Origin: Peribacillus faecalis
GTDB taxonomy: Bacteria; Bacillota; Bacilli; Bacillales; DSM-1321
NCBI RefSeq assembly: GCF_014712675.1
Contig: NZ_JACXSI010000004.1
Span: 30,266 to 94,265 of the forward strand
Direction of reading: 5' to 3'
DNA: 64,000 nucleotides
Position 1 is the first letter of the stretch, and each line of letters opens with the position of its first letter. The notes beneath the pieces were generated by a model. That model was not told the origin of the DNA and ran no database searches. It saw nothing but the letters and a program-made list of their open reading frames with translations. The translations under genes were made by a program, and so were the position numbers. This document shows, piece by piece, positions 25,726 to 34,527 of this stretch.

Positions 25726-25818
25726 TGCCACTCGTCAGAGAAATATTCGGACCGGTTGTAACGGTTCTTCCATTCCTGGCCCCTGTGTTCCGACTGCTGA
25801 GTAAGTCATACACTTTGA

Positions 25819-26604
25819 TTAGCTTGTGATAGTTTCTAATTGATCAATCCACTGTATTGTTAATAAATTTGGCAAGCCCGATACTTCATGATCAATCTCT
25901 ATATACTTTTTACACTTTACAGTCGCTACACATTCAATATATGTATGACGATGCTCAATCAATATTTTATAACTGCCTATATTCGGTAAAGAATAATTCG
26001 GCAATAAACCGCTCTTTTGACAATATTTCGTTTTATAGAAGCCCCCTAACAGATTCGGTAGTTCATTCAGCTTTCGCTCTGTTAAGTGTGCCCTGATCAA
26101 CGTTGAACTGATTTTTTGTTTATTCCATTTTTGCTCTTCAATCACTGTCAGACCGACTTTATTTGCGGCTGCATACCGTTCTAGAGTGTGAATATTTCCG
26201 CTTGCTTTTGCGCCGTATGTATAATCGAAACCGCAAATGATTTCCTTTGCATTCAATCCAACAATATAATCATTTAAAAATGTATCAGCTTCTACTTTAG
26301 CCAATGTCTTTGTGAACTCCACGACATAAAAGATATCCACGCCAAGATTCGCTAGTTTTTCGGCCTTCTGTTCAAGAGGTTCTAAATAAGCAACTTCTTC
26401 TGAAAATAACACACTTTTAGGATGCGGAAAAAACGAGAGAACCGCCGTTGATAACTGTTGTAATTCCGCTTTTTCTTTCGCTGCACAAATCACTTTTTGA
26501 TGTCCTAAATGCACGCCGTCAAAATAACCGAGTGCTATCGCTGCATTCGGAGCTTCTTTTTTGATTTCATGTAAGTTATCAGCATTTACATAAATTACCT
26601 GCAT
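25819..26604 (-). CDS. FAD synthetase-like nucleotidyltransferase
   Basis: 261 residues. Residues 15-180 match the RibF FAD synthetase domain: ALGYFDGVHLGHQKVI with the HxGH nucleotidyltransferase motif, LSFFPHPKSVL, CGFDYTYGAKASG and ISSTLIRAHL. The C-terminal 80 residues are only vaguely like the riboflavin kinase domain and lack its clear motifs, so it is probably an adenylyltransferase only. It is last in the operon with aldolase, dehydrogenase, hydratase and flavin reductase, and very likely supplies FAD for the aromatic monooxygenase. It would be a second copy to a housekeeping ribF elsewhere. Confidence 0.75.
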   Translation of the reverse strand: MQVIYVNADNLHEIKKEAPNAAIALGYFDGVHLGHQKVICAAKEKAELQQLSTAVLSFFPHPKSVLFSEEVAYLEPLEQKAEKLANLGVDIFYVVEFTKTLAKVEADTFLNDYIVGLNAKEIICGFDYTYGAKASGNIHTLERYAAANKVGLTVIEEQKWNKQKISSTLIRAHLTERKLNELPNLLGGFYKTKYCQKSGLLPNYSLPNIGSYKILIEHRHTYIECVATVKCKKYIEIDHEVSGLPNLLTIQWIDQLETITS

Positions 26605-26622
26605 AGCGATTCTCTCCTTTAC

Positions 26623-27615
26623 TTATCTCATTAAATTTTGTGCGACTTCATAAATTAAATCTTCTTGCCCTCCGACTGTCTTCATTTCGCCGACTTTCAT
26701 TAATAAATCACGTTCATCAACACCAAATTGTTTGGCGGCCTTCTGTGCATGCAGTAAAAAACTGGAATATACACCTGAATAGCCTAAAATCAGGCTACTG
26801 CCTGTAATCTCTTGCGGTTGCTGCATGAGTGGCGCGATGACTACATTTGCTGTGTCAGTTAATTTATATAAATCAATGCCGGTTTCATAACCGAGTTTTT
26901 CTAAAACAGCCACCATCACTTCTATTTGCGTATTGCCAGCACCAGCGCCTAAGGCACGCATGCTCCCGTCAATATAAGTCGCACCTGCTTCTACAGCTGC
27001 AATCGTGTTGGCCATCGCCATCGACAAGTTATTGTGCGCATGGAAACCAATCTCGCATTGCACATTTTGTCTTAGTGCGGAGATTCGCTCAGTCACATCT
27101 TTCGGAAGCATTGCTCCTGCAGAATCTGTTACATAAACAATTTCTGCGCCGTAGCTCTCAAACAATTTGGCTTGCTCTACAATTTTTTCAGGAGGAGCCA
27201 TATGACTCATCATTAAGAATCCGGCCGTTTTCAATCCCAGTTCGCGAGATAACTGAATGTGCTGTGCAGCTACGTCGGCCTCCGTGACATGAGTTGCCAC
27301 ACGGACCATTTTCGCCCCTAATTTTGCTGCCTGCTCTAAATCATGTTTTGTTCCGATGCCAGGAATTAATAACACTGACACCTCCGATGTTGTGCATTCT
27401 GCCACTGCAGCTTCAATAAGCTTCAGTTCATCAGTGGCTGACAAGCCGTATTGCAAAGAAGATCCGCCCAATCCATCTCCATGGGAAACCTCAAAATAAC
27501 GGACACCGGCTGCATTTAATCCTTTTGCCGCTTCACGCACTTGCTCTACTGTAAATGTATGGCGTACAGAGTGGCTCCCGTCTCGAAGCGATACATCCAA
27601 TAAATTCAATGTCAT
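26623..27615 (-). CDS. mhpE: 4-hydroxy-2-oxovalerate aldolase
   Basis: 330-residue class II pyruvate aldolase that splits 4-hydroxy-2-oxovalerate into pyruvate and acetaldehyde. The N-terminal [17 protein letters not shown] carries the catalytic arginine/aspartate region, and HAHNNLSMA gives the metal-binding histidine pair. The start overlaps the dehydrogenase gene by 4 bases (ATGA), which fits the known aldolase-dehydrogenase channel complex. Homologues are also called DmpG, BphI or HsaF. Confidence 0.9.
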   Translation of the reverse strand: MTLNLLDVSLRDGSHSVRHTFTVEQVREAAKGLNAAGVRYFEVSHGDGLGGSSLQYGLSATDELKLIEAAVAECTTSEVSVLLIPGIGTKHDLEQAAKLGAKMVRVATHVTEADVAAQHIQLSRELGLKTAGFLMMSHMAPPEKIVEQAKLFESYGAEIVYVTDSAGAMLPKDVTERISALRQNVQCEIGFHAHNNLSMAMANTIAAVEAGATYIDGSMRALGAGAGNTQIEVMVAVLEKLGYETGIDLYKLTDTANVVIAPLMQQPQEITGSSLILGYSGVYSSFLLHAQKAAKQFGVDERDLLMKVGEMKTVGGQEDLIYEVAQNLMR

Positions 27616-28499
27616 GAGAGAACCCCCTTCTCGCTCAGTAAATGTTTGGCCATTTCATTACCTACTTGCACGGCAGCAGCCGTCATAATATCCAAGTTGC
27701 CTGCGTATGCCGGTAAATAATCTGCGGCACCATTTACTTCGATAAATACTGAAACCTTTTTGCCTTCAAAAATTGGCTGAGCCTTCAATGCATATCCCGG
27801 CACGTAACTTTGCACTTCCGCCACGATTTCTTGAATGGACTTGGCTATCGCTGTTTCATGACCTTCTTCCGCTACTAAAGCATGGATGGCATCACGCATG
27901 ATGATTGGCGGTTCAGCAGGGTTTAAGATAATAATCGCTTTCCCCTTTTTTGCGCCTCCAACGACTTCAATCGCTTTCGATGTTGTACTTGTGAATTCAT
28001 CAATATTTGCACGTGTTCCCGGTCCGGCTGAACGACTTGCGATTGTCGCAACAATTTCAGCATACTCTACAGATACAACGCGATTAATTGCATGAATGAC
28101 CGGAATTGTCGCTTGGCCGCCACATGTAACCATGTTCACGTTCGGCTTTTCGATATGTTCTTTTAAATTAACCGGCGGAACAGTAAATGGCCCGATTGCT
28201 GCCGGTGTTAAATCAATCACTCTTTTATTTGCGGCTGTCAGTACTTCACTATGATGTTTATGAGCATATGCACTTGTTGCATCAAATACAATATCCACTA
28301 AATCAAGGCGGTCCATTAAGCCGTCAATACCATTTGAAATCGTTTCGTAACCACGTTTTTTTGCTCTTATTAAGCCATCTGAATTCGAATCGATTCCAAC
28401 CATGACACTCATGGATAACACTGGACTACGCTCAATTTTATACATTAAATCCGTGCCAATATTTCCTGAACCGAGGATTCCTACCTTCAACTTTGTCAT
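27612..28499 (-). CDS. mhpF: Acetaldehyde dehydrogenase (acylating)
   Basis: 295 residues. It converts acetaldehyde, NAD and CoA to acetyl-CoA in complex with the aldolase. The N-terminal NAD motif is [16 protein letters not shown]; the catalytic cysteine is in [28 protein letters not shown] follows. Overlaps of 4 bases on both sides show tight coupling in the hydratase-dehydrogenase-aldolase order typical of meta-cleavage operons. Confidence 0.92.
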   Translation of the reverse strand: MTKLKVGILGSGNIGTDLMYKIERSPVLSMSVMVGIDSNSDGLIRAKKRGYETISNGIDGLMDRLDLVDIVFDATSAYAHKHHSEVLTAANKRVIDLTPAAIGPFTVPPVNLKEHIEKPNVNMVTCGGQATIPVIHAINRVVSVEYAEIVATIASRSAGPGTRANIDEFTSTTSKAIEVVGGAKKGKAIIILNPAEPPIIMRDAIHALVAEEGHETAIAKSIQEIVAEVQSYVPGYALKAQPIFEGKKVSVFIEVNGAADYLPAYAGNLDIMTAAAVQVGNEMAKHLLSEKGVLS

Positions 28500-29296
28500 C
28501 GCTTCACCAACCCTCTCGAAATGTTAACGCTTACTTTGCCGAGAATCCCGAAATCAGCTTCGAACTCATCTCCTGCTTCAAAAGAAACCGCTTTTGACAG
28601 TGCTCCCGATAAAACGAACATACCTGGCTCAATTGTAATGCCATATACGCTTACTTCATTGGCTAGCCAAACAACCGCATTGAACGGATTTCCTAATACC
28701 GCCGCACTCGTCGATTCATCCAAAAACTGCCCATTCTTCTTCACAACCATCGGAATATTGGCAATATCCTCAATGTCAGAGAGCAATGTGCGCTTTTGAC
28801 CTAAAATTGCACCTGCTGAAGAACCATTGTCTGCTACTGTATCCTCGAATTTGATTTGCCAATCCTTAATCCGGCTATCGATTATTTCAACAGCAGGCAC
28901 AACATAAGCTGTTGCATCAATGACATCTTGCACTGTCACATTCGGGCCCTTCAGCTCTTTATTAAAAACAAAGGCAATTTCAAACTCTACTTTCGGTTGC
29001 AAGAACCGATCAGCAGATACATCTTCTACTCCGTCATATATCATTGTATCTAAAATAAAGCCGTAGTCCGGTGTATACACATTCAGCATTTCTTGCATTG
29101 CTTTGCTGGTTAAACCTATTTTCAGCCCTTTTACCGTCGCACCTGCGTTAACTTTCTGACGGATTTGTGCTAATTGCACTGTATAAGCGTCATTAGCTGT
29201 CATATTTTGATATGTATCAGTCAAAGGCGGTATTGGCTGTTTGAGACGTTCTGCCTCCAGTAATTGTGCTGCAGCTAATTGAATATCCATAGACAA
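28496..29296 (-). CDS. mhpD: 2-oxopent-4-enoate hydratase
   Basis: 266-residue hydratase/decarboxylase-family enzyme adding water to 2-hydroxypenta-2,4-dienoate. Motifs: [29 protein letters not shown] with the metal-binding glutamates, and [16 protein letters not shown]-type end ([14 protein letters not shown]). It lies 9 bases downstream of the flavin reductase gene and overlaps the dehydrogenase gene. The neighbours favour hydratase over 4-oxalocrotonate decarboxylase. Confidence 0.9.
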   Translation of the reverse strand: MSMDIQLAAAQLLEAERLKQPIPPLTDTYQNMTANDAYTVQLAQIRQKVNAGATVKGLKIGLTSKAMQEMLNVYTPDYGFILDTMIYDGVEDVSADRFLQPKVEFEIAFVFNKELKGPNVTVQDVIDATAYVVPAVEIIDSRIKDWQIKFEDTVADNGSSAGAILGQKRTLLSDIEDIANIPMVVKKNGQFLDESTSAAVLGNPFNAVVWLANEVSVYGITIEPGMFVLSGALSKAVSFEAGDEFEADFGILGKVSVNISRGLVKR

Positions 29297-29304
29297 TTCT
29301 CCTT

Positions 29305-29778
29305 TTATGACTCCACTGTAATAAAATCGACTAACTGTCGATATTTGCCCCCGAAAAACAACAACGGTTTTTTATCTTCAACTTGTAAATCCGTCACTTT
29401 CCCGATGAATAAAGTATGGTCGCCTTCCACATGTTCCGCCACAACCTCACAGACAATTTGAGCAATTGCTCCTTTTAATACCGGAAGCCCAGCCAACTTT
29501 TCAAATTCAACTGCTTCACCGGGACGGCCCGCAAAATGACGCGAGTAATGCTCCTGGTCTTCCGCTAAAATATTTACTGTATATTTTTTAGATTGTGCGA
29601 CTTTCTCTAAAAATTTAGCTTTATGGCCAATTGAAATAACAACCAGCTTCGGATCTAGTGACACAGACATAAAGCCGTTTGCCGTCATTCCATGTGTTTC
29701 TCCATCATTTTCGGTCAAAAGAACCGTTACCCCCGTTGCGAACTTGCCCATTGCATCCCTGAATAAACGATCATCCAT
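29305..29778 (-). CDS. Flavin reductase component (HpaC/HsaB type)
   Basis: 157-residue flavin reductase-like domain protein: FRDAMGKFATGVTVLL at the start, GMTANGFMSVSLDPKLVVISI, and GEAVEFEKLAGLP. It supplies reduced FAD to a two-component monooxygenase, here surely the one at 34528-35697. I start at the ATG at 29778, 7 bases after GGGAGG; an in-frame ATG at 29829 lies upstream of this site. First gene of the minus-strand meta-cleavage operon. Confidence 0.87.
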   Translation of the reverse strand: MDDRLFRDAMGKFATGVTVLLTENDGETHGMTANGFMSVSLDPKLVVISIGHKAKFLEKVAQSKKYTVNILAEDQEHYSRHFAGRPGEAVEFEKLAGLPVLKGAIAQIVCEVVAEHVEGDHTLFIGKVTDLQVEDKKPLLFFGGKYRQLVDFITVES

Positions 29779-29850
29779 TCCAAATTCCTCCCTTTTTCGA
29801 GTGAATAGTTTAATCATAAATGACTTCATTTTGAATTAACATTGTAATTT

Positions 29851-29872
29851 TTATTGAATTTTCTGTTAAAAA
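29851..29872 (-). promoter_or_regulatory. Motif shared with the hydrolase operon promoter
   Basis: Read on the minus strand, TTTTTAACAG (29872-29863) is followed at once by AAAATTCAATAA (29862-29851). Both words recur before the hydrolase operon at 33544-33580. It may be the operator of the aromatic regulator or part of the promoters. Confidence 0.4.
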
Positions 29873-30175
29873 CAATAAAAATCACATAAAACAAATATGA
29901 AATTTTTGTTAATTATTTGCACAAAAAAAACGAGAATTATCAACATATACAACGTAAAAAAGAGATAAATCTCCACATTAAAAATAATTTAACTTTTCTC
30001 TATTTCATACACTTCTTTTTCTGCTACGTTCTTTTTTTCTCTTGTAAATATAATTAACATCACATAAAATTCAGTTCACCGGATACAATTACCAGTTTAT
30101 CCCACGAATTTTCATGCATCCGATTTAAAAAGATTAAGAATTAATATCGGAATGGAGGTGTTTAAAACGACTTTT

Positions 30176-30189
30176 TGAAAGCGTTAACA
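30176..30189. promoter_or_regulatory. cre site (CcpA) before the MFS gene
   Basis: TGAAAGCGTTAACA fits TGNAANCGNWNNCW at every position. It lies 73 bases before the transporter ATG in the 480-base divergent gap between the two aromatic transcripts, so catabolite repression is likely. The rest of the gap is AT-rich with no gene. Confidence 0.65.
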
Positions 30190-30261
30190 TTTTTCTGGAA
30201 TATTTTTTCCTGTAATTTAATGTGACTGAAGAAAATTAAGATAATACAAGGAGGGTTTATT

Positions 30262-31554
30262 ATGCGTTGGGTGGTATTAGGTTTTCTCTTCTTTTTATCT
30301 GTTTTAAATTATACAGATAAGTCCGTTTTAGGCTTTGCAGCAAAACCTGTTATGTCCGAGTTAGGTTTGACCTATGATCAATTTGGTTTAGTGGGAAGCA
30401 GCTTCTTTGCCGCATATGCAATTGGTAGTATCGTTCTAGGTACATTAACGTATCGTTTTAACACAAAGTATTTGTTAATGTTGATTGCCACAGGTTGGAC
30501 AATTTCCTTAGTAAGCGCTTATTTTGTAGAATCGTTAACGCATCTAATCTTACTGCGTGTCGTATTAGGTTTCTTTGAGGGCGGCACGTACGGTTTATGT
30601 GTTGTCCATCTTGCACGATGGTTCACCAGTTCCCAGCGTGGTGTAGCTGCAGCCATTATGACTTCCGGGACGACAGTGGGCACATATTTAGCTGCACCTC
30701 TTCTAGTATTGGGTATCACAAACTATGGCTGGCAGCATACTTTCGCTTTATTAGGAGGAGCAAGCTTAGTATGGGCGATCTTCTTTTTCTTCCTTAGGGA
30801 CGAACCTAAGCAACCACTTATCGAGGACGTAAAATCTCTAGCTTCTAACAAAGAGGTACCATTCAAGCACATTTTAAAAGTATTCTTTAATCCTTATGTA
30901 TTATCGATCTTGGTTGTAGGCTTTGTATCAATGTGGATTAATACTTGGGTTCTTACATGGGCACCAAGCTACTTAACAGAAATTGTCGGTCTCGCGCCGC
31001 AACGCATGAGCTTAGTATTCGCAGCAATGGGTATTACAGGAACTATATTTGCTATTTGTTTAGGCAAATTCACCGACTTTTTATTTAAGAAAAATAAAAG
31101 TCTCATCAAGTCTTACGATCGTGTATTAGTGACTGTATTGCTTATCGGCTCAGTTGCATACGCCATGACAACAATTGTATCTTCGCCATTATTAGCCTGT
31201 ATTTTTTTAGGAATCGGATTAGTTATGAACACAACTCTATTACCATTGAATACTGCCATTAAAACAATGATTATCCCGAAAAATCTAGTGGGCAGCGTAA
31301 CAGGTATTTCCTTATCGATTTCAAGCATGGCCGGTGTCATCGGTCCTTGGATTACCGGATATTTAATCACGCTTGCAGGTGATGATGTCCGCTCCGGCTT
31401 TAACTCAGGGGTGCTCATCGTTGTCGGTTTGTATGTTTTGACAGCCGTCGTCTTATTGGCAACGCGCAAACTGAAAATCACAGCCACTGAAAAAGATGAA
31501 GCGCGCCGAGCAGCCGAAGAGAAGAGCATCAAAACGGACATCGTAATCGAATAA
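30262..31554 (+). CDS. MFS transporter, anion:cation symporter (ACS) type
   Basis: 430-residue transporter with 12 predicted helices. Helix 1 carries LNYTDKSVLGFAAKPVM, typical of the ACS family (hexuronate, phthalate, nitrophenylpropionate and related acids), and LRVVLGFFEGGTYG follows in helix 4. GGAGGG precedes the ATG. It lies between the two halves of the meta-cleavage island, so uptake of the aromatic acid is the probable role. Confidence 0.83.
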   Translation: MRWVVLGFLFFLSVLNYTDKSVLGFAAKPVMSELGLTYDQFGLVGSSFFAAYAIGSIVLGTLTYRFNTKYLLMLIATGWTISLVSAYFVESLTHLILLRVVLGFFEGGTYGLCVVHLARWFTSSQRGVAAAIMTSGTTVGTYLAAPLLVLGITNYGWQHTFALLGGASLVWAIFFFFLRDEPKQPLIEDVKSLASNKEVPFKHILKVFFNPYVLSILVVGFVSMWINTWVLTWAPSYLTEIVGLAPQRMSLVFAAMGITGTIFAICLGKFTDFLFKKNKSLIKSYDRVLVTVLLIGSVAYAMTTIVSSPLLACIFLGIGLVMNTTLLPLNTAIKTMIIPKNLVGSVTGISLSISSMAGVIGPWITGYLITLAGDDVRSGFNSGVLIVVGLYVLTAVVLLATRKLKITATEKDEARRAAEEKSIKTDIVIE

Positions 31555-31566
31555 CAGCAAAATAAT

Positions 31567-31617
31567 AAAAAGACTATAAACAAACTCTAAACTGTGTTTG
31601 TTTATAGTCTTTTTTGC
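31567..31617. terminator. Bidirectional terminator
   Basis: An 18-bp perfect stem, AAAAGACTATAAACAAAC (31567-31584) with its complement at 31596-31613, with T tracts on both strands. It serves the MFS gene and the convergent regulator gene. Confidence 0.88.
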
Positions 31618-33426
31618 TTATGATCGTGAAAATTCCTCAAAACTTAACTTGTCTGCCAGTATAAGCGCCTGAATCACTAATAAGATATATGCTGCTGTCG
31701 AAGCATTCTTCAGCGAAATTTCTAGTTGCTCTTCAATTTGCTTAATACGGTACTGAATGCCGCCGATTGATAAAGTTAGTTCATCCATCGTTTCTTTTAA
31801 GCGCTGGCTATTTAACAAGTACACATAAAGCGTATACAGCAGCTCCTTTTTGCGTGGCTCATTGAAATCATACAGATTTTTCAACGTCTTTTTCGCCATT
31901 TCTTGCAGCTGATCCATGCTTAAATTTTTGACGATATCACCTAGAATTCCTAGATCTTCATAGTCTGTCAGCAGTTTTTGATTTGGATAGTTCTTTGCAG
32001 TTCGCGCTTCTTTCAACGAGCGTTCAAAATCATTAAAGTTGCTGAATATTCCGCTCAGTCCTAAGGTATATTTATAATTGCTGTTTCTTTTCTCCATCTT
32101 TCGGAAGATTTTTATGATTTGCTCTTTCCACTTCTCCTTATCACGGTTTTGCGAATTAAGGAGTGCTATATCTTCCCCAATAATTGCAAAAATGCACGGC
32201 ATGTCCGACTCTTTTGCCAGCTTCGAAAGCTGAATGAGCTGATCATGAATGTCGATAATGTCATTATTCTTCTTTACTTTTTGCACACTGATGACACCGG
32301 TGAAAAAAGGCGGCTGAAACTTAAACGGCAAGAACTTATAGTAAGATTCAATATCTTTTATATTTTGATTGTGAATTAAGCGTTCTAATAGCGAACTTCT
32401 CATCCTCTGTTGCTCTTCAAACTGAGCTTCCTCATATAAGATGCATAATGATGCGACAGTTGCTATGCGCTCTAAAAATAAATAGTCATTATCATCTATT
32501 TTCTCTTTGTCAAAATAATAAAAAGAGCAAGTAGCGTAATTTTTTTTATCAATAATGACTGGCGCTGTGAGCTTCAAATATCCAGAACCTTCGTAATGAG
32601 AAACGTTGTGATTATCGTCAATATAGGATAGTGTTGCTTTATCTTTCTTGATTACCAATTGTTGCTCATCTGTAAAACCAATTTGGCTTAACGAATTATC
32701 ATGAATATCTTTAATTAAAATTGGGATGTTTAGTATTTCAAATGCAGCCTGTGTAATCTCATCCAATGATTGCTTCTCTGTCACTTTTTGCGTTAGCTGA
32801 CTTTGAAACGCTGCAATTTTTTCAAGAATTTGCTTATGGTGCAAAAGCGCATCATATGTCATTTCGAGCTCAGATAAAATATTATCATTTTGATAAAGGT
32901 GTATCAGCTCCTGCTTCTCCTCAAGCCAATCCTTCTCCAACCGCAATTCAAACTCACAGCACGGATCACCTTTTGCTGTGCATTTATGTTCTATGGCAAT
33001 CAGCGACTCGCCAAATTCATAGGTCAATGCACCGCTCGCAAATCCGCATAACATATGGCAAACACACTCATCTGCCACACCGAAGTTTTTAAGGTGCAAT
33101 TCTGCTTCGATTGATTCTACCCATTGCCCGCGCGTATTAATGCATTCAATTTTGCCGTTCGGATGGCGAACAATTTCCCCCTTGAAAATTACATCTTTCA
33201 CATGACCCACGCGCGAGTGACGTTTACCGATTGAATTCTTTTGATTTTGATGTTGAAGCTGGCGTTTTGCCGAATCCATTCCGAATTCTTTGCCTAATCG
33301 GAATAAAAAGCCTTTCGTTTTATAGGAACCGATATTGTTATATAAATTTTTCTTCAATGTATGAAAGGTATTTGCCGACATTAAAATATTTTTAGTTTCG
33401 CTAGAATCAAATAAAACCTCGCTCAT
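31618..33426 (-). CDS. Aromatic-sensing regulator with XylR_N, V4R and PucR-type HTH
   Basis: 602 residues. Residues 1-90 resemble the XylR_N aromatic-sensing domain (FHTLKKNLY, GFLFRLGKEFG). Residues 100-165 are a V4R domain with conserved cysteines (ECVCHMLCGFASG, CTAKGDPCCEFEL). A coiled linker and a GAF-like region (205-330) follow, then a CdaR/GGDEF-like region and a PucR-type C-terminal HTH (TLSIGGIQYRIKQIEEQL at about 550-580). XylR_N-V4R is normally joined to a sigma-54 AAA domain; here it is joined to a PucR output. ATG at 33426 follows AAGGGA; a GTG at 33435 is too close to it. Divergent from the hydrolase operon. Confidence 0.8.
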   Translation of the reverse strand: MSEVLFDSSETKNILMSANTFHTLKKNLYNNIGSYKTKGFLFRLGKEFGMDSAKRQLQHQNQKNSIGKRHSRVGHVKDVIFKGEIVRHPNGKIECINTRGQWVESIEAELHLKNFGVADECVCHMLCGFASGALTYEFGESLIAIEHKCTAKGDPCCEFELRLEKDWLEEKQELIHLYQNDNILSELEMTYDALLHHKQILEKIAAFQSQLTQKVTEKQSLDEITQAAFEILNIPILIKDIHDNSLSQIGFTDEQQLVIKKDKATLSYIDDNHNVSHYEGSGYLKLTAPVIIDKKNYATCSFYYFDKEKIDDNDYLFLERIATVASLCILYEEAQFEEQQRMRSSLLERLIHNQNIKDIESYYKFLPFKFQPPFFTGVISVQKVKKNNDIIDIHDQLIQLSKLAKESDMPCIFAIIGEDIALLNSQNRDKEKWKEQIIKIFRKMEKRNSNYKYTLGLSGIFSNFNDFERSLKEARTAKNYPNQKLLTDYEDLGILGDIVKNLSMDQLQEMAKKTLKNLYDFNEPRKKELLYTLYVYLLNSQRLKETMDELTLSIGGIQYRIKQIEEQLEISLKNASTAAYILLVIQALILADKLSFEEFSRS

Positions 33427-33543
33427 CAAAATCACATCCCTTCTGACTTCCTATCCCTCATGTTATTAAAAATTATTTCAATTTTCAATAAAATTTAAAG
33501 AATATTTCCATTTATTCAATAAAAAACGCTATGATATTTGAAA

Positions 33544-33580
33544 TTTTTAACAGCTATACTCAAAACATAAAATTCAATAA
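33544..33580 (+). promoter_or_regulatory. Motif shared with the flavin reductase promoter
   Basis: TTTTTAACAG at 33544-33553 and AAATTCAATAA at 33570-33580 repeat the two words found before the flavin reductase gene, here 16 bases apart. It lies in the gap between the regulator and the hydrolase operon. Confidence 0.4.
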
Positions 33581-33605
33581 CCAATGAACGCAAGGAGGTA
33601 GAATG

Positions 33606-34502
33606 ATGACAATTTTTGAAGGATTTCATAATAGCTACATACTAGCTAACGGCGTCCGCACCCACTATTCATGGGCTGGAACTGAGGGACCTGCTGTAAT
33701 TTTATTGCACGGTGCAGGACCCGGAGCTTGCGGTGCAGCAGGTTGGCGTTTTATGTTGCCGGCTCTAGCGAATGCCGGTTTCCGGGCATACGCAGTCGAT
33801 CAGCTGTCAATGGGATTCACAGATGTGCGACCTCACGCATGGCCAGTAAACGGTCATCAAAGCTTAGTGGACCATGTCCATGATTTTATTGAAGCATTAT
33901 GCCTCGATGAAGTCTCACTTGTCGGCAACTCTCAAGGTGCTTATATCGCTGCTAAATATGCTATAGACCACCCTGAAAAAGTAAACAAAGTTGTATACAT
34001 CGGCAGTAATACAATTTATCAAGCGATGCAGGAAGTGCCTGCAAGAAAGTTGCGTTCATTTTTAGAAGTAATTGGGTACGACTATACAGAGAAATCGTTA
34101 CGTGATTTTATGTACCGCAATTCAATCGGCGACACAGTTATTCCTGAAGAACTGATTCAACTTCGCCATCAAGCGGCCACTCGTCCAGGCGTCAAAGAAT
34201 CAAACGAAGCATTCGATGCTTATCTGGCAAGAATGAATGAGGAGCCAAAGCTTTGGAATCGCTATTGCCTTAAAGACTCCTTGCCGAAAGTAACAATCCC
34301 AAGCATATTCATCTGGGGCAATCAAGATGCGGTCGCACCAGTAGAGGTAGCATATAAGCTTGAAAAATTATTGCCAAATGTTCAATTCGAATATATCGAA
34401 GATTGCGGTCATCAAGCCCAAACGGATCAACCAGAAATCGTCAACAAACTGGTTATCGATTTTTTAGCTGCTGAAAAAGAACAAACGGTATCAGCTCCAT
34501 AA
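33606..34502 (+). CDS. Meta-cleavage product hydrolase (alpha/beta fold)
   Basis: 298-residue C-C hydrolase of the MhpC/BphD/HsaD group, cutting the ring-opened dienoate. LLHGAGPGACGAAGW forms the oxyanion loop, GNSQGAY is the nucleophile elbow, and the aspartate in WGNQDAVAP and the histidine in EDCGHQAQ complete the triad. The second of two adjacent ATGs (33606) has 7-base spacing from GGAGG. First gene of an operon with the monooxygenase and dioxygenase. Confidence 0.87.
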   Translation: MTIFEGFHNSYILANGVRTHYSWAGTEGPAVILLHGAGPGACGAAGWRFMLPALANAGFRAYAVDQLSMGFTDVRPHAWPVNGHQSLVDHVHDFIEALCLDEVSLVGNSQGAYIAAKYAIDHPEKVNKVVYIGSNTIYQAMQEVPARKLRSFLEVIGYDYTEKSLRDFMYRNSIGDTVIPEELIQLRHQAATRPGVKESNEAFDAYLARMNEEPKLWNRYCLKDSLPKVTIPSIFIWGNQDAVAPVEVAYKLEKLLPNVQFEYIEDCGHQAQTDQPEIVNKLVIDFLAAEKEQTVSAP

Positions 34503-34527
34503 AATACTTTTCGGAAGGAATGATTAC

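Noticed and set aside
30222-30245. Promoter GTGACT/GATAAT before the MFS gene
   Set aside because: Spacer of 12 bases is too short.
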